Of a stretch of 64,000 nt of DNA, positions 21,176 to 34,378 are shown piece after piece. The number at the start of each line of letters is the position of its first letter. Position 1 is the stretch's first letter. The DNA comes from Cercophora sp. LCS_1 (taxonomy: Eukaryota > Ascomycota > Sordariomycetes > Sordariales > Lasiosphaeriaceae), in the NCBI GenBank assembly GCA_036250225.1, contig JAPZLL010000036.1, positions 1 to 64,000 of the forward strand. Direction: 5' to 3'. The position numbers and the translations under genes are program-made. The notes beneath the pieces are model-generated. The model did no database searches. It had not been told where the DNA came from and saw only the letters and a list, made by a program, of their open reading frames with translations.

Positions 21176-23094
21176 ATTGGCATGGGAGGGCGCGATTTGA
21201 TTTTCAGTTCCGGTGTCAGGGAAAAGGTCAACGGGGGTCATTACACGATGATGCTTTCAGCCATAGGGATCGGCTGGTCAATGAGAATTCCTTGAATGAC
21301 AATGAGCGCGATGGCAGGAGTGACCATGTCACTATTCACACGCTCAAATCCCTTCCCGAGCCGAGAAATTGGGCGGAGCTGAAAAGCTGGCACCAAGCTC
21401 GACAGGTTTCAGACCTTGCGGCAGCCAAAATGATATGAGGCGTTACACCCTCTTATTGGTCACCATGTTTCCCGCCTTGGTAGTGTTTCCGGTGTGCACC
21501 TAAACCATGAATGATCCAAGCCGGGGCATGGCACTGCCGTGCCACGTCACGGTCGCCCGGTAAAAGGTTCCCACCTCCTTTCAACGTCATCAAATGGCTG
21601 AAGGCCGAACGATGCTCTGCCCCTGCATCGGAAGCCGGGTCACTGTTCACGGGCGCCGAGTATCGGGGACCGCTGAAATAAGAATGGATGCAGGTACATT
21701 TGTGCACCGGGGACTTCGAACATGGGTGTTGCCATGTGAGGGAATAGCTTCGTAAGACAGACTCATCCCGCTTATGAGTCGGCGTGCCTGAGCTGGGATG
21801 GGGGTCGGAATGGCAGGCATCAGATCCGCAAACACTGTCTCGGCAAGCGGGAAGCACGTCAAAGCTCCGCAGCAGCATTCGCCAAATAGAGTCCCGGATT
21901 TCCCCTTGTGTTGAAGAGGGGGTAAAAGAGAGACAGACCATTGCATTGAGCAAACATGGTGGAGATGGAGAATCGCCCCCCATCGTTGGCGCAAACCACC
22001 TTCCCGTTCCCTCGTTGCTGGCAACCTTGGTGACCTGATCTCGAATTGCCTGTCTTTTGTCTCTTTCTCCAGCCCCATATCTCCCTGTAGTTGGCGGTGC
22101 GCCCGGAGCCCCCTTCCTTCTGCATCGAGTCTGGCGTCAGATTGTGAAGCGGCTTCGGGGTGAAGTAAAAGGGGCGACAATGATTATGTTTGCTGCTCGA
22201 GCGGGCTGCTCCGTACAAAATAATGACCACCTCATTTGCATGGGTCTTCTTTCACAGCTTCCGTCGCATCGCTCTACTTTACAGAGATAATTGCGAAGCC
22301 CACTGCCAAATCTAGGGGAATCCAAATCTCAGACTACCTGCTTGACTCATAATCCGGTAATGGATGACAGGTCTGCGTGAGATGAAGTGAATCAATCGTG
22401 GTCAATTCTCCTGTCAATTATGTGGTGGGTCCGAGTTGGCAAGGCGGGCGAAATTCCCGGTGGCTGAAGATGGCAAACTTAAAACAGTGTCGTAGCAACG
22501 AGCTCCTGCCCGATCTCCTAAATACGGACGCCATTCGCTTCCGCGTACATTTTACGTATTCGACCTTTCCAGAGATCGATCCAGCCCGCTTCGGCTTTCT
22601 TTCTTCCCATCACGGTTGGTGATTCCCAAAGTTGCAACTTCCTGCTCTGCCACACACCACGGGAGGACCCACAATAAGATACACTGAGTCCAGTCAGCTG
22701 GCCACCCCGGCTGGTGCGACCCTGCCTCCATCTCTCTTCAACACCCCTGTTGATTGGCCCGCGACCCCTCGGGCGCGCTAACGCGGTCTGCGAGAAAAAC
22801 CGCCTGTGGGCAGGCATCTTTCCCTCTCTCTTTCCAGTTCCCACCTTTCACTCTTCCACAAAGCAGCCCCTCTCTTCAGCTTCCGGGGCCACTCGCCGCT
22901 GGCCAGAGTCGCCCACAGTCGCTACGACCAACGCTGCAACCACTTACACGTCAACCCTTCAGCGCTCCCAAACACCACCAATTCCACGACCTCACTTCCC
23001 ACCACTTTTCACGGTCGCAAAATCGTCCGTTTAATGACGTCTTCAACTCCGCCCATCTCGACAATCTCAATTCTTGCACGAATTGCTAGCTACC
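21176..23094. other. Intergenic region between eL43 and the RING/PHD gene
   Basis: 1.9 kb with no gene that I can support. Frames up to about 177 codons exist on the minus strand (21647-22180) but have no recognisable domain and overlap others. The last 350 bp (from about 22740) are rich in C and T and probably form the promoter and 5' UTR of the RING/PHD gene. Confidence 0.5.
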
Positions 23095-25217
23095 ATGGCT
23101 GATCAATGCATTGTGTGTCTAGAGAATCTAGACGTCGAATCCCCGGCGGCAGTGGCCGCTCTGGTCGCTGCCGTCGCCCCACTCGACCACCATCACCCCT
23201 CCAAAGCCAGCACCTCGCCCGCTGAGAGCAGTGGCGCTTCAGCGGCCGCACAGCAGCACCCAGAAGCAGTGGGGCAAGTTGTACCCGCTGCAGCGAACTC
23301 TCTCAACACCAGCTCTGCTAGTGGCAGCACATTGCCAAAGCATCACGAGAATCATGACCATATTGCCCAGATTGAGGTCTGCGGCCATGTGCTGCACGAT
23401 TCTTGTCTGAAAATGTGGAGCGAGAAAGCGAATAGCTGTCCCATTTGCCGCCAGAATTTCAACCTGGTGCACGTTTACGACAAAGTTGGAGGTATGTTCC
23501 GTTGTCCCCCATCGAATCCCCGGTTGTTTCCAGGAAAGCTGCACATAGCTGCGAAACCTGCGAGACAGTTGTTTCAAGCACTCAGGTCAGATCGCTAACC
23601 CGTTGGTCCACAGGCAAGCTTCTCTCAAGTCGAGCAGTCGAGGACAAGAAACAGGTCGCCGAATTCGACCCTCAGTCATGGGAGGTTGAGAACCCCGAGG
23701 AGGAAGAGGAAGCGATTCCTTGCCCTCTCTGCGGCGAGAGCGACCGAGAGGAACTCCTCCTCCTCTGCGACTCTTGCGACATGCCATATCACACGTACTG
23801 CATTGGACTCGAGGGGGTTCCGGATGGGTCCTTCTTCTGCTTCGAGTGCAGCGAAGCGCTCGGAGTCGAGTGTGTTGCCCCGAGTGGCCCGAGTGTGCAG
23901 CGTCCTGAGAACAACAGAAGCTCCTCCGGAAGATATTACTTCCCTCGCACCCAGGCGAGCATGCGCCGTGCGAGACGGAGGGCCAGGTCGGACGAGTGGC
24001 AAGGCGCGTGGGGGCGTATCGCAGGCCATGTCTGGGACGCTCTGAGCCTCGACCTCGACTACCAAGACGATGATGATCCGGCGATATTCGAGGGTCTTCG
24101 GAGATCACAGCAGCTCCGGGAGCGAGAGCAGCGCGAGCATGAGCGGTGGCAGCAGAGACTTGATATTGCCAGTCGCATGGGCGCACGCGAGGTTTTTGCT
24201 AGGAACATACCGAGCGTGCTGGGTAGGCTGACTGCCGCCCCAGCCTCACGTCCCCCTCCCCAAGAGCCACGGGAAGTCCAGATGGCCTGGGGTGCACTCG
24301 AAAAGGCGAGAGACATGGAGAACCGTAAGAGGAAGTCCCGGTCGGGTACCGCTGAGCCAAGCGAGCCACAGCACGAGCCGGAGAGAAAGCTCAAGCGACC
24401 GCGAACTCGGCGGGTGCCGCAAACAAACGGAGAACCGTCATCGTCTGCCGCCATCCTTGGTGCCGGCTCGTCGTCGAACCATTCCGACCACCCCAGCCCT
24501 GCAGCTGGACCCTCAAACTCGGAGCCTCCGTCATTCCTATCGTCGCTCCTGAAAGAAGTTGAGATGAGCACTCCCTCGGATGAGGATAAGATTCAAGCAC
24601 TTTACGGTCGGATTCCCGGCGCGAACGATGTTTTGTCTCCCGGCCCGTCACCATCCCGGGCGTCATCCATCACACCGCCACCGCACCATTCGACTCGTCC
24701 GGGTTCTCCGCATATGACGCTGAGCTCCCATATTGAGCCAAATTACCCACGTGCAAACTACTCACCGACGAGATCTTCTTCTCCCAAGAAAAACTCGAGA
24801 TCATCCTCGCCATCCAAGCGCACAGTTCATGATAGCCGCTCGTCGCCCGAGAATAGCGACACGGAGCGACGCGGCCGTCCGAATGGAACATCAGAGCTTC
24901 AGCAACCGAAGCCGCGGCGGGCCCAGCGGACCCAGCCTATTGTCGTTCCGAGAACTGAAAACGTGTCGCCTGCGACCAGCCCGTTGCCCCTAGAGATCAA
25001 GGAGGTCATTAGCAGCATCGTTCGGACTGCGCTGAAGCCCCACTGGCATTCCAACAAAATGACATCCGAACAATACGCCAACATCAACCGCGACATATCC
25101 CGAAAGATTTACGATCAGGTTCGAGATCCCTCTGCGGTTGGCGACGAAGTTCGACAGAGCTGGGAGAAGCTGGCGACCAACGAGGTGGCCAGAGCAGTTG
25201 CGACCTTGGGGGCGTGA
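23095..25217 (+). CDS. RING and PHD finger protein, PHRF1/Asr1-like
   Basis: Exons 23095-23491 and 23614-25217 encode 666 residues; the 122-bp intron has a GCTAACC branch site. The start is in good context (TACCATGG). A RING finger opens the protein: CIVC at 5-8, CGHVLHDSC at 96-104 and CPIC at 115-118, with about 87 low-complexity residues between the first and second ligand pairs. A PHD finger follows at about 169-211 (CPLC, CDSCDMPYHTYC, CFEC). The middle is basic and Ser/Pro-rich. The C-terminal 60 residues resemble the conserved C-terminal segment of animal PHRF1 (RTALKPHWHS...YANINRDISRKIYDQV). Yeast Asr1 and PHRF1 are RING-PHD E3 ligases linked to the RNA polymerase II C-terminal domain. 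Nuclear E3 function is inferred from that. Confidence 0.85.
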
Positions 25218-26391
25218 GACGCCATCCACCCAACCGACTTTTTGTTTCTTGCATGTCGTGCATGCGTAACGACTATGAGCACACGACAGTGATGAGATTG
25301 CGGATTTCATGTGGCGTTTCACGGCATCGGTCGGGCGGACGGACGGTTGGTGATTGCGCAGGCACAGGGCAGAGGGCGAAATCTGGTTAAGGAGATACCC
25401 GAGATCGGCACGACTGGATGGCACGGGACAGTCGATTTCTGCATTTTTCGATGGAAGCCCTGTTTTATTTCCTTGCTTTGTAGGTTCGTTCGGCGTGCTC
25501 GGTGTTCGGGTCCTGTAGGATGATGCTTTTGTGGTGCTATTTGTGTGCTCTGATCCAGACAGAGGCGAGGGACTTGGCTCGGTGCAAAGGTGCAAGGAAA
25601 CTGCAGTGAGGAAATGTGTATAGCATCTCATAGCGTGTGCGCTGGCAGTGCTGGCAGGACGAGGTATTCTCGGCATCAATGGAGTTCTTGCGTTACGGAG
25701 ACCTTGAGACTCAATCTTGTAATTCGTGATGGGTTAGGATTTGACATATCGGCTAGATTGGATATTCCGGTGTTCGTGGCTAAGACATTCAGTGTACCAA
25801 ATTCAGAAATGCGAAATAGTTGCGATGCTTCGAGCATCGCGACCATCGTCAATTGAGAGGGCACGGGCTTCACAAAAGTCAGCAAGGGTGGCTGGCTGTG
25901 GGAAATGTGAGCTGAATCTATCTAACGGGACCCAGTGGATTAATTCTAACAGGCTCCGTTAGCGAATAAGACGGCTCTTGGATTAATCTGGGCACGTGTA
26001 AATGATCAGGACGTTTTGGAGGCGAAACAGGTCTTGATGATAAGGAATCGTGCCGTGGATTGCAAAAGGGAAAGGGAATAGCATGGAGCGCAGGCGGGGG
26101 AGAAACATTTAAAAAGGGCCTAGGAGCAGAGTGGGTCCGCCCTGAGCCGCATTGGTCCCGTCCGTCCGGCCCCTCGTTGTGGGAGCTGAAAGGGGAAGGC
26201 GGTGAGTGTTCCCGACAGAGACCCGCTTTTCCTGAGCTTGGTGTGGTGGAAAAAAGTTGATGGTTCAAAGCCCCGTTCGGTCGGTCCATCTGAGCACGAG
26301 ACGACGAAGTATACGCCCGCGACCGACGAACCAGCGGAGACAGCAAAGGAAGCTCGGGGCACAAAGCGCTTTCAATTCCACGCCGCCCATC
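25218..26391. other. Intergenic region
   Basis: 1.17 kb between the RING/PHD gene and mL46, both on the plus strand. It contains the 3' end of the first and the promoter of the second. I see no coding frame or RNA gene. Confidence 0.5.
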
Positions 26392-27596
26392 ATGTCGGTG
26401 GCAAGCAGGGGAGGGAATGCCGTTTCGGCGCTGCTGAGAAGTATGGAGCCCCCGTCTGCATCCAGGGGAGAGACACCGCGTTGCTAACGCCAATTGATGA
26501 TTATAGACCCCAGCAGAGCCTGCTCCCAATGCTCTAGATCACGCCCACAACGTGCGATAATAGCATCATCCTTCCCCGCCGCGAGACGCCACTTTGCCGA
26601 AGCAGCGACCACTCCCTTCTCTGACTCCGAAATCACACCCCCTTCTTCCGACGACACCTCCGCATCACCATCCTCGCCATTTCCCTATACACCCCCCTCC
26701 CACTTCCGTCTCAAAGCGGGTCTTATTCTGTCTCGCGCCCCTATCCTCACGCGGACGCCGACGCCGTTTGAGGCTGCATTTTACCTGTACCAGAAACGTC
26801 TCGACGAGCGGTTGGCGGTGCCGTTTCAAAAAAGCTTTTACTTCCGCAAGGATACCGCGTCGGATCTCGACTGGCGTATCAAAATTAGGGAGCGCCATGG
26901 TGTCGCGGCCAAGGATGTAGGGCGGTATAACCCGCGCGGACGCGTGGCGTGGAACGACGAGGTGTTGGTTGGCAGCCGGACGAGCGAGCCCGAGCATATG
27001 GTGGAGAAGTTGCTTGAGGATGCCGAGATGAGGGTCAGTGATGATGGTGAGGCCATTGCGGAAGAGGAACGAGTCAAGGTTGAGCGGCCGATGCCCAGGA
27101 GGACCGAGGCGGATGAGAAGGGGGATGTGAAGAGGCTGGATCGGGCGATGGACAGGACGCTCTACTTTGTGGTAAAGAGGGAAAATGGGGAGTGGGGGTT
27201 CCCGATGGGGGATGTGCCGACTGATGAGGCGTTGCATGAGGTGAGCTTGACGGGTGATGGGCAGACATAAATGCTAACGTATTTTGACAGACGGCGAAAA
27301 GGGTGTTGGAGGAGTCGGCCGGCGTGAATATGAATACTTGGATTGTTGGGCGGATGCCGGTCGCGCATTATATTAAGAGCCCGCAGCTGAAGGAGGGAGA
27401 GGATCCCAAGGCGGCGCCGGAGAAGAAGGGCGAGAAGGTCTTCTTCCTCAAGGGGAGGATCATGGCCGGGCAGGCGGATTTGACGGGGAATTGTCACGGC
27501 TTGACGGACTTCAAGTGGGTGACCAAGGAGGAGCTGGCACAGATACTACCGCATGAGACGTGGCGCGCAGTGAAGAATATGGTGGATCTTCGATGA
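26392..27596 (+). CDS. Mitochondrial large-subunit ribosomal protein mL46 (MrpL17 type)
   Basis: Exons 26392-26440, 26507-27240 and 27291-27596 encode 362 residues. The first exon has only 49 coding bases (MSVASRGGNAVSALLR) and supplies an Arg/Ser-rich, acid-free mitochondrial presequence; both introns (66 and 50 bp) have GCTAACG branch sites. The middle shows the conserved LKAGLILSRAPILTRTPTPFEAAFYLYQKRLDERLAVPFQKSFYF block, and the C-terminal half has the degenerate Nudix fold of this family (WGFPMGDV... AKRVLEESAG) ending in HETWRAVKNMVDLR. It is a structural protein of the mitochondrial ribosome, not an active hydrolase. The gene converges with the low-complexity protein gene, 277 bp downstream. 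Confidence 0.88.
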
Positions 27597-27873
27597 TCGC
27601 GGCAGACACCCGACGCTGAATTGTAATATTATAGATGTATGTATCCATGTACATGTACCGGAGAGGGGCTCCGTTTTTGCCAAGGTCAAAAGAGGCATCC
27701 GCTGGCCCCTTTGGGGAATCTATTGGAGTGTATTGTATTGCACTTGCCTTTGCCAACATCGAAGCAGCTGAAGGACGGTCGCTCTTGTTCTCACCGTTGC
27801 AATCACGATTGGCTCCGAGACAGATCAAGATCGTGTAGCTTTCATTTACTTTAACAGAGAACCATCGACAAAA

Positions 27874-30009
27874 TCACTCATTGACGACCCTGACATGAAC
27901 ATAATCTCGTCCGACGCTATCATCCCGCCGAGTAGAGCCTCGGGCTGTTGGTCGCGACAAAGGGGGGACTCTCGAATTCCCGTACATGACATCGGCTTCC
28001 TCGAAGTCCGTCCTCAAAGGCGATACCCTCTCACGACCGAAACCCCTTCCAACATTCACGTACTCGGCCCGCATTGGCTGCGCCCTTCCTTCCGCAACAA
28101 AGTATGCACCATCCTCCTCGAAATTTACGTCTCTTCTTACCCACGTCTCTCTGTCCGGATGACGGTCATCAAAAGTCTGACTTTCCCGTCTCGGCCCCTC
28201 ATAGCGATGCTCGGGGTCATACACGGGACCTCTTCTGGACCTGACTGGCAGGACGACCCTGGGTCTCCCATCATCAGCTTCATTGGCCGAACCCCACTCG
28301 CCCGCATACATGTCCCCGACAAATGGCCTGGCTCGCTCATCGAAGTGAACTTCGTTCAGACCGCGCGGGGGAAACCTGGCTCTCCTCAGCTCAGGCATTG
28401 GGAGCAGGGACGGTGCAGCACCAGTGACTTGCGCAATAGTCTCGGACACCAGCCCCTGGGCGTCGCGCTGGGCATCTGCCTTTCCCATGGCGTATGCCTC
28501 GGCCCGGATCTCGTCCACATTCATTGGCACTCTCTGCCCATGCCCCGGAAACGCTCCCGAGAAGGCATCGATGTGATTCTCTGAGAATCGCCGTTGCTGA
28601 TGAGGAAACTGGTTCCCACCGACCCCGAAGTGGGGTTGTCGCAGGCCGTGGAAGCTGCCCTTCCCTGGAACTGGCGGCCTACGACCTGGAGGACGGCCAC
28701 GGACGTCATCTCCGCTAACGCTCGAGAAGGAAGATTCGGTGTCCTGGTCGGAGGACCAGGGAGTCGCATGTCCGCTCTGGGGCGATGACTGCGGCGATGG
28801 CGGATTCGGTCGCTGCGGCGGCTTGATGCTGGGACGGGGCCCTTCGATTTTCTTGGGTTGCTCCCTCGTCTGACTGGACCCCCTTACCTGACTGGCTGAG
28901 CGGCTTCGAGGGCGTTCATCTGCTTTCGCCTTCACCGGGTTTCCAGGCCCTTGTTTGACGGGTTGGCCTTTGGGTGGGCCCTTCGCAGCCGGATCTCCCG
29001 CCACGACACGACCTGGAGGACCGCCTCCTCCTTCAACCACACGGACACCTCCACCTGGGTTCTCAATCACACGAACAGCACCAGCTGGGGCTCTTGGTGG
29101 TCCGTCGTGGTGAAAGCTTCCTGAAAACTGAGTTGGCCCTTGATGACCCTGATGGCCTTGGTGGCCCTGGTGGCCCTGGTGGCCCTGAGGCGCCTGATGG
29201 AACATCTCTGGGTGCACCATTTGCTGTGTCCTTGCCTGAGCCTGATAATACAGCTCAATTGCATCCGCCGAGGCCAGGGGAGACGTCTTGTAGTAGGCCA
29301 GGATGCTGGTTGGCTGGCGATATTTGTTGGCGCTCTTCTTCTTTTGTGACTTGATCTCTCGGTCCTTCGCATAGACCCTTTCCGGGTGGCGCTTGTTCGG
29401 CTTGGTTGGGCCCCAGAAGATATGTTGGGGGCGTGTCTGTGGAACCTTGAGGTTTCGAGAGCGGCGTTTCTCCTCCGGTTCATGGGTCTTCTTCCAAGCA
29501 TCAGGCCAGTCCAACTGCACCAAATGCGTCTCGAAGGAGGGCGAGGCGTGAATCTGCCGCAGCTTCTGGAGTCTTTTGTCCAGAGCCACCTGGAGGTTGG
29601 GGTCCAGCACCTTTTTCTTGTCGATGACTGTTCCGGTCTCCCGGTCCAGTCTCTGAATTTCCTTCAGGACCGCACGCTTCTCGAATCCTAGATCCTCGGT
29701 TACCACGCCCCTAGCCCAAGATATCGACTTCTTGCCAGAGTCATATTGGTCATCAGACTCAGAGTCACCATCGGGTTCGAACCGGTAGACAGTGATGGCG
29801 GAGAGTTCTTCCCGGGCCCTCTTGTTGTCGATGGGCCGCTCTTGTTTGATGTCATAGGTGGTGACCAGCTGGTTCTGGTTCTTGTGCATGAGGTCGGCGA
29901 CATGTTGTCGCATCATTGCCCCTGGCTGGTTCATGGGCGGCGGTCCTTGGATACGACCCTGTTGCCCATGGGCCGGATGGGTTGGCGGAGGAGGAGGTGG
30001 TGGTGCCAT
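27874..30009 (-). CDS. Hypothetical low-complexity protein, 711 residues
   Basis: A single uninterrupted frame of 711 residues. I chose the ATG at 30009-30007, which begins MAPPPPPPP, because codons upstream lack a better ATG. The first 250 residues are charged and contain the most protein-like part (about residues 30-240, with helices rich in K, R and E and a WARGVVTEDLGF segment). After that comes a disordered region rich in Pro, Gly, Gln and Arg, including five G-H-Q repeats near residue 290. The C-terminal part holds scattered conserved-looking blocks (MNVDEIRAEAYAMGKADAQRDAQ; GDMYAGEWGSANEADDGRPRVVLP). No domain is recognised and no function is proposed. Length of the frame and codon usage support that it is real. 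Confidence 0.75.
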   Translation of the reverse strand: MAPPPPPPPTHPAHGQQGRIQGPPPMNQPGAMMRQHVADLMHKNQNQLVTTYDIKQERPIDNKRAREELSAITVYRFEPDGDSESDDQYDSGKKSISWARGVVTEDLGFEKRAVLKEIQRLDRETGTVIDKKKVLDPNLQVALDKRLQKLRQIHASPSFETHLVQLDWPDAWKKTHEPEEKRRSRNLKVPQTRPQHIFWGPTKPNKRHPERVYAKDREIKSQKKKSANKYRQPTSILAYYKTSPLASADAIELYYQAQARTQQMVHPEMFHQAPQGHQGHQGHQGHQGHQGPTQFSGSFHHDGPPRAPAGAVRVIENPGGGVRVVEGGGGPPGRVVAGDPAAKGPPKGQPVKQGPGNPVKAKADERPRSRSASQVRGSSQTREQPKKIEGPRPSIKPPQRPNPPSPQSSPQSGHATPWSSDQDTESSFSSVSGDDVRGRPPGRRPPVPGKGSFHGLRQPHFGVGGNQFPHQQRRFSENHIDAFSGAFPGHGQRVPMNVDEIRAEAYAMGKADAQRDAQGLVSETIAQVTGAAPSLLPMPELRRARFPPRGLNEVHFDERARPFVGDMYAGEWGSANEADDGRPRVVLPVRSRRGPVYDPEHRYEGPRRESQTFDDRHPDRETWVRRDVNFEEDGAYFVAEGRAQPMRAEYVNVGRGFGRERVSPLRTDFEEADVMYGNSRVPPLSRPTARGSTRRDDSVGRDYVHVRVVNE
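29141..29195 (-). repeat. 9-bp minisatellite encoding Gly-His-Gln repeats
   Basis: About five copies of a 9-bp unit (GGTGGCCCT and variants on the plus strand) inside the low-complexity gene. They encode G-H-Q five times in a row on the minus strand. Copies near the left end differ by single bases, those near the right end are identical, as in a recently expanded tandem repeat. Confidence 0.75.
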
Positions 30010-32376
<2,367 letters not shown>

Positions 32377-32379
<3 letters not shown>

Positions 32380-32568
32380 GTCGTCGTCATCGTCACTGTC
32401 ATCATCGCTCCAGTCATCATCGTCCTCATCGCTGTCGTCGTCGGTATCACCATCATGCCCGTCGTCATCATCGTACTCCGCAGCTGGTCGGTTCTCTGCG
32501 GGGGTTGGGGACGGCTCTGGAGACGGGGCGGGTTGCGCGATAGCTTGCTGCTGAATCCATTGAGACTC
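32377..32568 (-). other. In-frame acidic extension beyond the stop of the secreted protein
   Basis: Directly after the TAG at 32571-32569 the frame continues for 63 codons to a TGA at 32379-32377. The first half is Gln/Pro-rich, the last 31 residues hold 23 Asp or Glu. It could be a readthrough tail, a tail joined by alternative splicing (a GT at 'GTTACT' upstream and the AG of the TAG itself would remove 72 bases in frame), a product of a recent nonsense mutation, or only a GAY trinucleotide tract in the 3' UTR. The reading frame is seen; translation is not shown. Confidence 0.35.
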
Positions 32569-33264
32569 CTAGGCCTTGACATCGACCTTGACCACGCTGA
32601 CGGGGCGGCAGGTAGGGTTCCGAGGCTCGCCGCTAGTAACCCAAGCGAGCGCTTCGTAGTAGTAGCTGCCGGCCATGATCCAGCAGGCGTACCAGCTAGT
32701 AGCCTGGCGGCCAACCTGGGGCGATGGGTATTGGCCGTCACGGAACGTCGAGTCGTCGGGATAAGCATCAACGAAGAGGGCGCTGTTGTTGAAGCCGACA
32801 TTGGATCGGGGATCAGGATAACCGGGCTGCATAATCAGAGTCAGCAGTGGACAAGGGCGGAGTGAAGGATGGCCACATACGCTGAACCAAGTGGTGGCGA
32901 CGTTGGTTCCCGGATTGTACTGCAGGGTCATGGGCGACGGCACGATTTGCTGAGTCCCATCGCTGCCCATGGCCAGCTTGAGGTTCCAGATCAACACACC
33001 GCTTGTCGCGGGTGTATTGTCATACGATGTGGTGTTCCAGTAGAAGGTCGCCGAGTCCCTGTTAGCGGCTGGCGTCTCGACCTTGCCCAGGCATAGCGTC
33101 TCCGTGGCAGCGCCCGTGTGGCAGGCATAGAGGTAGCGGCCGTCAAGGCTCGAGTTGGAAGAGACGATCTTGAGGAAGAAGGGATCCGACTGGATGGGTG
33201 TCTGAGCAAGCACGGGCGTGCTACCGAGCACCGCGACCGCGGCGGCAATGAAGTTGGACTTCAT
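32569..33264 (-). CDS. Small secreted protein, function unknown (213 residues)
   Basis: Minus-strand exons 33264-32881 and 32826-32569 (54-bp intron, phase 0) encode 213 residues. The ATG at 33264 begins a clear signal peptide, MKSNFIAAAVAVLGSTPVLAQ, with likely cleavage after Ala20. The mature part has four cysteines (two in the first third, two near the end) and N-glycosylation sequons (NSS, NTT, NNS). It matches no family I can name with certainty, although small proteins of this form are common in fungal secretomes. A TATAAAG box lies about 140 bp upstream. After the TAG stop the same frame stays open for 63 codons and encodes a strongly acidic tail (see 32377-32568). Confidence 0.75.
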   Translation of the reverse strand: MKSNFIAAAVAVLGSTPVLAQTPIQSDPFFLKIVSSNSSLDGRYLYACHTGAATETLCLGKVETPAANRDSATFYWNTTSYDNTPATSGVLIWNLKLAMGSDGTQQIVPSPMTLQYNPGTNVATTWFSVCGHPSLRPCPLLTLIMQPGYPDPRSNVGFNNSALFVDAYPDDSTFRDGQYPSPQVGRQATSWYACWIMAGSYYYEALAWVTSGEPRNPTCRPVSVVKVDVKA

Positions 33265-34378
33265 GACGGATTGGGGAGTAGCAAGAATGCCGGAGCACAA
33301 GAATGGATGACGGTATCTCTGATGGCCAAAAATGGGGAGACTGATGGTGTGGTTGTGGTGGATGGTGAAGGGAAATGAGTTGAGCCTGGGAGCAGACCAA
33401 GCTTTATACAAAGACCGTGGCATCGAACCTGCCTCCTATCTCAACGTTGCATCTCAACATCGGCGGAAGGCACTCGAGGAGTGAGACTGCTCCTCATCTC
33501 GTGTGAGGAAAGCGCTTGCCCAACACGATGTGGAGTCCGAAGCGAGAGTTGAAAGACACAGGAACCAGCGAGCGTGTACCCATGTGCCTGCATGTGTGGC
33601 AGTGAGATGCGTAACATGCCATCCGCTCCATCGGCATGATCCCGAGATCTCGTGCAATCGAACAAATACAATCCCCTGGCAGTAACAAACTGTGGGCCGA
33701 GAGGGGATAGTGAGGGGCACGCGAGAGAAGAAACTGTCTAGGACCCCTTCGTGTCTGCAAGGTGCAAGAGGGAGAAGAGCCTCTCGCCTATCTCGGCCAG
33801 AACGAATTGAGTGATCGCAACAGAGTCTTTTCGGTTGAGCTGAGCTCAGTTTCGTTACTAACAACGGAAACAACAACCAACGTTGTATGCCCAAATGATC
33901 CAGCTTGTGGGGTCACACCCGAATCCTTCAAACCCATAGTGGCACTTTCTCGTATCCAAAGCTATGGAATAGAAAGTCGCACGGTCGCACCGATCACAGC
34001 GCCTTCCCCGGTGTTGATGGCACCTACTCGGTAACCCGAATTAGCCGGTAATGCTCCGCCCCACGACGTCATTTACCTTCCCGGAGCAATAGTGTTGCGA
34101 ACGTCCTAGAAAGTGCAGCCGGGCCACAAGGACCGCGCATGGTCATCGACTCCAGCGGGAGAGTGCCTCCACGATGCTTGGTGCAACCATCGAGAACAAT
34201 CAACTCCTCTTACCGCCATGGCACCTTGGCCATTGTTTCCAGACGAGCGGTAAGCCTAAACAGTTGCAACCACGCGTGCACATGCTTAGCAAGGCTGCCT
34301 CGCCCATCCCGCGTCAGCTCCTTCTCGGACTTTCTTTCTTTGTGAGACGTTTGATACCATGCCAAAATCCGACGCAAT
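33265..34378. other. Intergenic region
   Basis: 1.1 kb between two minus-strand genes. Apart from the TATA box at 33402 I see no gene or notable structure. Confidence 0.5.
33402..33408 (-). promoter_or_regulatory. TATA box (TATAAAG) of the small secreted protein gene
   Basis: TATAAAG on the minus strand, about 140 bp before the start codon at 33264. The intervening 5' UTR is ATG-poor. This is a consensus TATA box, typical of strongly regulated fungal genes. Assignment is by position and match only. Confidence 0.45.

Noticed and set aside
26255..26275. GGTTCAAAGCC, resembling a tRNA B box
   Set aside because: The flanking bases cannot form the T stem and no A box or acceptor stem is found. 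The same holds for GGTTCGATACC near 2132.
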